Positions 33,795 to 39,866 of a stretch of DNA of 39,866 nucleotides are shown here, in pieces (the first letter of the stretch is position 1; every line of letters begins with the position of its first letter). This DNA comes from UMGS1251 sp036666555 (GTDB taxonomy: Bacteria > Bacillota > Clostridia > Lachnospirales > Lachnospiraceae): NCBI GenBank assembly GCA_036666555.1, contig JAVWVS010000021.1, positions 1-39,866 on the forward strand, written 5' to 3'. The notes beneath the pieces are model-generated. The model was not told where the DNA came from and made no database searches. It saw nothing but the letters and a program-made list of their open reading frames with translations. The position numbers and the translations under genes were made by a program.

Positions 33795-34484
33795 ATGAAG
33801 AAATACGTAGCGGAATTTATTGGAACTTTTGTACTAACATTTTTTGGATGTGGCTCTGCAGCTTTATCCGGTGGTGTGGATGGTGTTCTTGGTGTTCTTG
33901 GGATTGCTATGGCGTTTGGTTTATCAATCGTTGCTATGGCTTACTCTATTGGGAATATTTCAGGATGTCACATCAACCCCGCAGTATCTTTTGCTATGCT
34001 ACTCAGCAAGAAAATGAACGGAAAAGATTTTGTAGGATATGTCATTGGACAGTGTCTTGGCGCCATTGCTGCTGCCGGCATCCTCAAACTAATTGGTTCT
34101 ATGTGCAATCCTGTCATCACAGGGCTTGGAACAAACGGATATGGTAGTGCATCCTATGTAGGACTTAGCATGATAGGCGCAATTACTGTAGAAGTTATCT
34201 TAACATGTGCGTTTTTACTCGCGATTTTAGGTGTAACCTCAAGCGAAAAAACATCTAATGTGGCTGGTCTTGTAATTGGTCTCACACTTGCATTTGTTCA
34301 TATCATCGGAATCCCTTTGACTGGAACTTCTGTGAATCCTGCAAGAAGCTTAGGCCCTGCACTCTTTGCCGGCGGACAAGCTCTTTCACAAGTATGGGTT
34401 TTCATCGTTGCTCCTTTAGCTGGTGCAGCACTTGCAGCTTTTATCTGGATGTTCTTAACTTCTGATAAAGAAAAAGAAGCATAA
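33795..34484 (+). CDS. aqpZ: Aquaporin (water channel, AqpZ-like)
   Basis: This 229-residue protein has six membrane helices and the two half-helix motifs HINPAVS and SVNPARS that meet in the pore. The histidine in FVHIIGIPLTGTSVNPARS (core: HIIGIPLTGTSVNPARS) occupies the place that in AqpZ narrows the filter for water, whereas glycerol channels usually have Gly there. So water is the likely substrate. The ATG at 33795 follows GGGGGA at 8 bases; the ATG 15 bases upstream overlaps that site. A strong terminator follows, so it is monocistronic. Confidence 0.92.
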   Translation: MKKYVAEFIGTFVLTFFGCGSAALSGGVDGVLGVLGIAMAFGLSIVAMAYSIGNISGCHINPAVSFAMLLSKKMNGKDFVGYVIGQCLGAIAAAGILKLIGSMCNPVITGLGTNGYGSASYVGLSMIGAITVEVILTCAFLLAILGVTSSEKTSNVAGLVIGLTLAFVHIIGIPLTGTSVNPARSLGPALFAGGQALSQVWVFIVAPLAGAALAAFIWMFLTSDKEKEA

Positions 34485-34497
34485 TCATCTCATTAAA

Positions 34498-34541
34498 ATC
34501 CATATTACTGGTTTGAAAAAATCAGTAATATGGATTTTTTT
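34498..34541 (+). terminator. Terminator of the aquaporin gene
   Basis: ATCCATATTACTG pairs exactly with CAGTAATATGGAT around a 12-base loop, followed by seven T, 14 bases past the stop. Confidence 0.92.
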
Positions 34542-34551
34542 CACTTGTGTT

Positions 34552-34567
34552 ATCCTACATATTGTGT
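34552..34567. promoter_or_regulatory. Candidate NrdR box upstream of nrdJ
   Basis: The 16 bases ATCCTACATATTGTGT match 13 positions of the NrdR consensus ACACWATATATWGTGT. A partial second half-site ACACAA begins at 34583, 31 bases later, the usual spacing of paired NrdR boxes, but its right half does not match. Inference only. Confidence 0.35.
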
Positions 34568-34620
34568 TATTCTTTATCACGTACACAAATATGTACTATA
34601 TATAGAAAGAAGGTTGACGA

Positions 34621-36894
34621 ATGAATGTAGAAGACTGGCTAGGTCAAGAGAATCAATTAGGATCTGATATCTGGAACAACAAATACCGCAGTAATAACGA
34701 AAGCTTTGACGGTTGGCTGGATAGAATCAGTGGAAAAAATGAAGAAGTAGCACAATTAATGAAAGAAAAGAAATTCCTATTTGGAGGAAGAATTCTTTCC
34801 AATAGAGGGTTATATGATCAGGGACGTAAAGTTACCTATTCTAATTGTTATGTAATAGCCCCACCCGAAGATGAAATTGAAAGCATTTTTGAATGCGCCA
34901 AGAAGCTTGCGCGCACATATAGCTATGGTGGCGGATGTGGCATTGATATCTCTAAGTTAAGTCCCAGAGGTGCTAAAATCAACAACGCTGCAAAAGAAAC
35001 CAGTGGTGCTGTTTCTTTTATGGATTTATATTCTTTAGTAACCGAGTTAATCGGACAAAATGGACGTCGTGGGGCATTAATGATTTCTATTGATTGCTCT
35101 CATCCGGACATTGAGCATTTTATTGATTTGAAAACGAATTTAGATAAAGTTACAAAAGCGAATATTTCTGTTCGTATTAGTAGTGAATTTATGAATGCCG
35201 TTAAAAATGGAGAACCCTTCCGTCTTCATTATCACCGGGAAGCCACCGGCGAAAATATCGAAAATATTGTGGATGCCCGAGATGTTTTCCATCATATTGC
35301 CGAGACGAATTGGGATTTTGCAGAACCGGGTGCTCTATTCTGGGATAGAGTAACTGACTGGAACTTATTAAGCAATACGGAAGATTTCTCTTACGCAGGA
35401 GTGAATCCTTGTGCGGAAGAACCTCTTCCTGCAGGGGGAAGCTGCCTACTTGGAAGTATCAATCTTGCAGAATTTGTCCTGGATGCATTTACTCCCGAAG
35501 CTTCCTTTGATTTCGAAGCATTTAAACACTGTGTAAAAACCTCTGTAGCAGCGCTGAACGAAGTGTTAGAAGAAGGACTTCCTCTCCATCCTCTTCCGGA
35601 ACAACGAGAAAGTGTTGCCGACTGGCGCCAAATAGGACTTGGAATTATGGGACTTGCCGATATGCTTATCAAGCTGGGCTTGACTTACGGGGAAAAAGAT
35701 GCTTTAGCACTTTGTGATCGAATTGGATTCGCCATGTCAGACACGGCAATTGCTGCTTCTTCCCTCTTAGCAAAGGAACATGGGGCATTTCCAAAATGTA
35801 ATATTGAAAATATTATTTCCACCCCATATTTTCAAGCAAATACAAGTAAAGCTACTTTAGAACTTGTTAAAAAATATGGTCTGCGCAACTCTCAGCTTTT
35901 AACCATTGCGCCTACCGGAACACTTTCCACCATGCTTGGAATCTCCGGTGGAATCGAACCTATTTTTGCTAATTTCTACGAACGTAAAACAGAATCTCTT
36001 CACGGAACCGATGTATACTACAAAGTATATACAAAAATTGTAGAAACCTTTATGAAAAACCATATGATTACAGATGATAGTTCTCTTCCCGACTATTTTG
36101 TAACTTCCATGACTCTGGATTACCATCAACGAATTGATATGCAATCCATCTGGCAAAGTCACATTGATGCTTCCATCAGCTCTACGGTCAATGTTCCGAA
36201 TCAATTTACGGTAGAGGAAACAAAAAAACTATATACCTATGCTTACGAAAATGGTCTGAAGGGAATCACCATTTTCCGTGATGGATGCAAACGTACCGGG
36301 ATTCTCACCACGGAAGATACCAAACCAGGTGCAACGGCCGGTGATGGCCTTGCAAGAGGCGAAATCATCCTTGTGACCGACGATGTCGTTGGCAAAAAGC
36401 GAAAACTGATTACTGGTTGTGGAAGTCTTCACTGTATTGCACTATTCGACCCTTATACCGGTGCACTGCTGGAAACTTATTTAAGCAAAGGTTCTACCGG
36501 TGGCTGTAATAATTTCATGATTGGTCTATCCCGCTTGATTTCTATTAGTGCAAGAGGTGGCATTGATATTTATACTATTATTGATCAGCTAAATTCTACC
36601 GGTTCCTGCCCTTCTTATACCGTACGCCGATCCAAATATGGAGACACCAGCAAAGGCTCTTGTTGCCCTATGGCAGTAGGCAATGCACTTCTCGATATGT
36701 ATAATGAAGTACAAGCAGAAATCGCAAAAAAGAATGGTGAAAATACCGATGAAGTCAAGAAGAAAATGCCAAAACCAAAGGCAGTTACCAGTCCTGCTCG
36801 GGAAAAATTACTTTGTCCCGAATGTGGGGAGCCTCTGGTCTTTGAAGGCGGCTGTAATGTCTGCAAAAACTGTGGTTGGAGCAAATGCTACTAG
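34621..36894 (+). CDS. nrdJ: Class II (adenosylcobalamin-dependent) ribonucleotide reductase
   Basis: NrdJ reduces ribonucleoside diphosphates to deoxy forms with a B12-derived radical and does not need oxygen. The 757-residue protein has the reducing Cys76 in YSNCYVIAP, the catalytic centre NPCAEE (Cys264, Glu266), GGSCLLGSINLAEF, PTGTLSTMLGISGGIEPIF (core: GISGGIEPIF), and a C-terminal region of about 130 residues with TGCGSLHCIALF. It ends in a zinc ribbon CPECGEPL...CNVCKNCGWSKCY, typical of the long clostridial form, whose terminal cysteines pass electrons from thioredoxin. The ribosome site GAAGG is weak to moderate. It stands alone, ending at the long palindrome. It would share dNTP supply with dut. 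Confidence 0.95.
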   Translation: MNVEDWLGQENQLGSDIWNNKYRSNNESFDGWLDRISGKNEEVAQLMKEKKFLFGGRILSNRGLYDQGRKVTYSNCYVIAPPEDEIESIFECAKKLARTYSYGGGCGIDISKLSPRGAKINNAAKETSGAVSFMDLYSLVTELIGQNGRRGALMISIDCSHPDIEHFIDLKTNLDKVTKANISVRISSEFMNAVKNGEPFRLHYHREATGENIENIVDARDVFHHIAETNWDFAEPGALFWDRVTDWNLLSNTEDFSYAGVNPCAEEPLPAGGSCLLGSINLAEFVLDAFTPEASFDFEAFKHCVKTSVAALNEVLEEGLPLHPLPEQRESVADWRQIGLGIMGLADMLIKLGLTYGEKDALALCDRIGFAMSDTAIAASSLLAKEHGAFPKCNIENIISTPYFQANTSKATLELVKKYGLRNSQLLTIAPTGTLSTMLGISGGIEPIFANFYERKTESLHGTDVYYKVYTKIVETFMKNHMITDDSSLPDYFVTSMTLDYHQRIDMQSIWQSHIDASISSTVNVPNQFTVEETKKLYTYAYENGLKGITIFRDGCKRTGILTTEDTKPGATAGDGLARGEIILVTDDVVGKKRKLITGCGSLHCIALFDPYTGALLETYLSKGSTGGCNNFMIGLSRLISISARGGIDIYTIIDQLNSTGSCPSYTVRRSKYGDTSKGSCCPMAVGNALLDMYNEVQAEIAKKNGENTDEVKKKMPKPKAVTSPAREKLLCPECGEPLVFEGGCNVCKNCGWSKCY

Positions 36895-36899
36895 TTGGT

Positions 36900-36956
36900 A
36901 AAATTTAACAGGGGACGTAACACTTTTCAAAAGTGTTACGTCCCCTGTTAAATTTT
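36900..36956. repeat. Perfect 57-nt palindrome, bidirectional terminator or mobile repeat
   Basis: Two 28-base arms (36900-36927 and 36929-36956) are exact reverse complements around a single central base. Each arm contains the GC-rich core AGGGGACGTAACAC flanked by T/A runs. It fills the gap between the convergent nrdJ and MocR genes and overlaps the MocR stop codon by one base. It can act as terminator on both strands. Its perfection and AT ends also suit a dispersed palindromic element. Confidence 0.85.
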
Positions 36957-38347
36957 CACCATATTTTCTTCAGTATTGCTGCTGCTTGTTTTAGTTTTTC
37001 TTCTGACATATTTGCAAATCCTAATAATATCGTTGCCTGTTTTTTCTCGGATGGCTGAATGTCATATTCCGATAGTCCATATACTTTCACACCTTTTTGA
37101 GCTGCTTGTTCAATTAACTCTGATTCTGTTTGTTTGAAAAAAGTAAGCAAAAAATGTACTCCTGCATTTTCTCCGGAAAGACGACACCGGTCAAACAATG
37201 GTTTTAACTCATTTAGTAAGGTGTCATGCCTACTTTTGTAAAGCGCTCTGGTTTTATTTAAATGCCGTTCATAATACCCCTCTTCGATAAACCTTGTTAC
37301 AATCATCTGGTCTACTTTTGATACTGTAGAATTTAAGAAACGGCTTTTTTGTTGGTATTTTTCTAGAAGTGGCTTGGGAAGAACCATATAGCTCATACGG
37401 ATTGCCGGTGCAATTGCCCGCGAAAATGTTCCTAGATAAATCACTTTATCATCTGCATCATATCCTCGAAGGGCCGGAACCGGTTTCCCTTTGTATCGAA
37501 ATTCACTATCATAGTCATCTTCTATAATATATCTTCCTTTTTTTTCTTTTGCCCATTGCAGCAACTCCATCCGCCGTTTGATAGGCATCACAATTCCCAA
37601 TGGGAATTGATGAGATGGCATTACATATGCTAAATCAATCTGAAGTTCTTCTAATTTATTCACATTCATCCCATATTGATCCATATCTATGGCATGAACA
37701 CTGTATTCCAGATTTTCAAACAATCGATACGCTTGCTTATACGTTGGATTTTCAAATGCAATCCGATGGTCTCTTCCAATAATCGTTCCTAAGAGCATCA
37801 ACAAATAATCGCTTCCTGCACCTACAATAATTTGCTCTACACTGCAGGTTACCCCCCTTGCTTGGTACAAATATTGGCTGATGGCTTCACGAAGCCCATA
37901 TTCCCCTTGTGAGTGCCCCAGACGGAACAAATCAGACTGATTATCCAATAAAATGTCCTTTGATAATTTTCTCCATGCATTGTAAGGAAAGCTTTTTACA
38001 TCAATGCTGTTTGGTTTAAAATCATAAGCATACTTGAGAGATTCTTTTTGAATGACTTTTCTTGGTCTGATTTCTTCACGGGGAAGCTGGTATAAGTCTT
38101 CAATCTGAAGTACATAATACCCTTTGCATGGAACTGCTTCAATATATCCCTCTGAAAGAAGCTGTTCATAAGCTAAATCCACCGTACTCCGGCTCACGTC
38201 CAAATAGACTGCCAACGCCCTTGTAGACGGTAATTTTTCATGACAAGGAATCTTTCCCATTTGGATTTCATTTTTAATGTGAATATAAATCTGCTCATAG
38301 AGCGGAATACTTGATTTTCCATTCAAATTGATTGTAATTTCATTCAT
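36956..38347 (-). CDS. MocR/PdxR-type transcription regulator (GntR plus aminotransferase domain)
   Basis: The 463-residue protein joins a GntR winged helix (residues 10-75, with IHIKNEIQMGKIPCHEKLPSTRALA, core LPSTRALA, and SRSTVDLAYEQL) to an aminotransferase class I domain (about 110-463). The PLP lysine region and EDDYDSEFRY are present, as in PdxR and GabR, which sense PLP or PLP-bound ligands. The usual target of PdxR, pdxST, is not in the window. It starts only 11 bases after the glnS stop, with GAAGG overlapping that stop region, so it is probably cotranscribed with glnS. Target genes are unknown. Confidence 0.88.
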   Translation of the reverse strand: MNEITINLNGKSSIPLYEQIYIHIKNEIQMGKIPCHEKLPSTRALAVYLDVSRSTVDLAYEQLLSEGYIEAVPCKGYYVLQIEDLYQLPREEIRPRKVIQKESLKYAYDFKPNSIDVKSFPYNAWRKLSKDILLDNQSDLFRLGHSQGEYGLREAISQYLYQARGVTCSVEQIIVGAGSDYLLMLLGTIIGRDHRIAFENPTYKQAYRLFENLEYSVHAIDMDQYGMNVNKLEELQIDLAYVMPSHQFPLGIVMPIKRRMELLQWAKEKKGRYIIEDDYDSEFRYKGKPVPALRGYDADDKVIYLGTFSRAIAPAIRMSYMVLPKPLLEKYQQKSRFLNSTVSKVDQMIVTRFIEEGYYERHLNKTRALYKSRHDTLLNELKPLFDRCRLSGENAGVHFLLTFFKQTESELIEQAAQKGVKVYGLSEYDIQPSEKKQATILLGFANMSEEKLKQAAAILKKIW

Positions 38348-38358
38348 GATTACCTTCT

Positions 38359-39866
38359 TTATTTCGGCAGACGGAACGAGCTCTTCATAGATACGATTCG
38401 ATTAAAGACCAATGCCTCCGGTCTAGAATCCTTTGCATCCACACAATAATATCCATTTCGCACAAATTGAAAACTATCATATGGTTTTACATCTGTAAAA
38501 CTTGGTTCCAAATACACCGTTTTCATAATCTGCAAAGAATTTGGATTTAAATTTAATGACCCATCTTCGTTATAGACTCCTTTTTCTTCGTCAATAATAT
38601 TCTCATATAATCGCACCTCTGCAGCTACCGCTTGCGCTGCCGGTACCCAGTGAATGGTTCCCTTTACTTTTCGTCCGGTAAATCCGGTTCCACATTTAGT
38701 CTCCGGATCATAAGTACAATGGATCTCCGTCACCTTTCCTTCTTCATCTTTTACAAAACTTTCACATTTCACAAAATAAGCATGCATCAACCGCACCTCA
38801 TTTCCGGGAAATAGACGGAAATATTTTTTCGGAGGTTCTTCCATAAAATCTTCTCGTTCAATATATAATTCCCGTCCAAAAGGAACTTGTCTGAAACCTA
38901 GTTCCTCATTTTCCAGATTATTTGCGACTTCTAAATATTCCACTTGTCCTTCAGGATAATTGTCAATCACTAATTTAATAGGATCAAGCACTGCCATCAT
39001 TCTAGATTTCTTCATCTTTAAATCTTCTCGAATACAGTATTCCAGCATCGCATAATCTACTGAACTCTGACTTTTAGATACCCCGCAAAGTTCTACAAAC
39101 ATCTTAATGGATTCCGGTGTAAATCCTCTTCTGCGAAGTGCTGCGATAGATACTAGGCGTGGATCGTCCCAGCCATCTACAATACCTTCTTCCACCAACT
39201 TTTTAATATATCTTTTTCCTGTTACTACATTGGTTAAATATAATTTGGAAAACTCGATCTGTCTTGGTGGATTCTCAAACTCGCATTCTCTCACTACCCA
39301 CTCATATAATGGACGGTGATCTTCAAATTCTAGCGTACAAATGGAATGTGTGATTTTTTCAATGGCATCCTCAATGGGATGGGCAAAATCATACATGGGA
39401 TAGATACACCAAGCATCCCCGGTATTGTGGTGTGACATCCGAGCCACACGATACAAAATTGGGTCACGCATATTAATATTCGGAGAAGCCATGTCGATTT
39501 TGGCGCGAAGCACCTTCGAGCCATCTTCAAATTTCCCCTCTTTCATTGCCGTAAATAATTCCAAATTTTCTTCTACGCTTCGTTCCCGAAACGGACTATT
39601 TTTTCCCGGTTCTTTTAATGTTCCACGGTAGGTTCTAATTTCATCCGGCGTTAGGTCACACACATATGCTTTCCCTTTTTGGATTAATTTCACAGCACAT
39701 TCGTACATCATACCAAAATAATCAGAAGCAAAGTATAAGTGATCTTTCCAATCCGCTCCCAACCATTTAATATCTTCCAAAATAGAATCTACAAATTCTG
39801 TTTTTTCTTTTGTGGGATTGGTATCATCAAAACGCATATGGAATTCTCCATTATATTTTTGTGCCA
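38359..39866 (-). CDS. glnS: Glutaminyl-tRNA synthetase (5' end outside window)
   Basis: GlnRS charges tRNA-Gln directly. The frame stays open to the right edge; the 501 visible residues begin AQKYNGEFHMRFDDTNP, so the start and the HIGH motif lie beyond 39866, and the ATG at 39837 is internal. Visible segments include WCIYPMYDFAHPIEDA, EGIVDGWDDPRL, ALRRRGFTPESIK and DPIKLVIDNYPEG, followed by the two beta-barrel anticodon domains (GTIHWV near 38650). The place of the class I KMSKS loop reads VVTGKRY instead of the usual VMSKRK. Most Firmicutes lack GlnRS and make Gln-tRNA by amidation, so this points to the clostridial GlnRS lineage. Confidence 0.95.
   Translation of the reverse strand, partial: AQKYNGEFHMRFDDTNPTKEKTEFVDSILEDIKWLGADWKDHLYFASDYFGMMYECAVKLIQKGKAYVCDLTPDEIRTYRGTLKEPGKNSPFRERSVEENLELFTAMKEGKFEDGSKVLRAKIDMASPNINMRDPILYRVARMSHHNTGDAWCIYPMYDFAHPIEDAIEKITHSICTLEFEDHRPLYEWVVRECEFENPPRQIEFSKLYLTNVVTGKRYIKKLVEEGIVDGWDDPRLVSIAALRRRGFTPESIKMFVELCGVSKSQSSVDYAMLEYCIREDLKMKKSRMMAVLDPIKLVIDNYPEGQVEYLEVANNLENEELGFRQVPFGRELYIEREDFMEEPPKKYFRLFPGNEVRLMHAYFVKCESFVKDEEGKVTEIHCTYDPETKCGTGFTGRKVKGTIHWVPAAQAVAAEVRLYENIIDEEKGVYNEDGSLNLNPNSLQIMKTVYLEPSFTDVKPYDSFQFVRNGYYCVDAKDSRPEALVFNRIVSMKSSFRLPK

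Noticed and set aside
34583..34598. Second full NrdR box
   Set aside because: Only the left half-site (ACACAA) matches; the right half does not fit the consensus.
34542..34620. Cobalamin riboswitch before nrdJ
   Set aside because: Only about 79 bases separate the aquaporin terminator and nrdJ, too short for the B12 element, and no B12-box motif is seen.
1..39866. CRISPR array, prophage or toxin-antitoxin pair
   Set aside because: No regularly spaced repeats, phage structural genes or recognisable toxin-antitoxin modules were found. The single recombinase is not enough for a mobile element.

Overview
The window looks like chromosome from a low-GC, spore-forming member of the Clostridia, most likely Lachnospiraceae. 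The evidence is the AT-rich sequence with strong AGGAGG-type ribosome binding sites, tRNAs without encoded CCA, an L20-type leader in front of infC-rpmI-rplT, T-box leaders, a SpoVAF-type spore protein, a class II (B12) ribonucleotide reductase, a glutaminyl-tRNA synthetase of the clostridial type, and multi-PAS hybrid kinases. I cannot name the genus from sequence alone. Most genes lie on the minus strand.

Layout. 1-2.3 kb: an orphan serine recombinase (+) meets a two-domain polyphosphate:AMP phosphotransferase (-) tail to tail. 2.4-9.2 kb: two overlapping five-PAS hybrid histidine kinases, bracketed by tRNA-Leu(AAG) and tRNA-Pro(TGG). 9.2-10.5 kb: rplT, rpmI and infC behind a terminator-containing leader; infC appears to start at AUU. 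10.6-16.2 kb: an NSS transporter, a DegV protein, an orphan spoVAF behind a forespore-type promoter, a dUTPase and an M24 peptidase. 16.3-20.8 kb: a tryptophan ABC importer (trpXYZ) behind a T-box with a UGG specifier, then an AGCS sodium:alanine symporter. 20.9-23.2 kb: an AI-2E family membrane protein overlapping metA, whose residue 111 is Glu (acetyl-CoA type). 23.3-27.3 kb: a Cys-rich DUF1540 protein, thrS with its T-box, a YdcF-like membrane protein and a SEC-C protein. 27.3-30.4 kb: two small genes on opposite strands with interleaved terminators, asnA, and purA. 30.4-33.3 kb: a CofE-like ligase upstream of purA, then cardiolipin synthase. 33.4-36.9 kb (+): a small membrane protein, an aquaporin and nrdJ. 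36.9-39.9 kb (-): a perfect 57-nt palindrome, a MocR-type regulator, and glnS, which runs off the right edge.

The common theme is amino-acid supply and translation. Four transport systems or enzymes (Trp importer, AGCS, NSS, AsnA/MetA) sit beside two tRNA synthetases, two tRNAs and the IF3 operon. T-boxes connect charging of tRNA-Trp to Trp uptake and charging of tRNA-Thr to ThrRS. Nucleotide metabolism (dut, purA, nrdJ, PAP) is a second theme.

I see no CRISPR array, prophage, biosynthetic cluster or defence island. The most unusual items are the interleaved small genes at 27.2-27.8 kb with a sigma-E-like promoter, the long palindrome at 36.9 kb, the CofE homologue placed with purA, and the 29-bp inverted repeat over the hybrid-kinase promoter.
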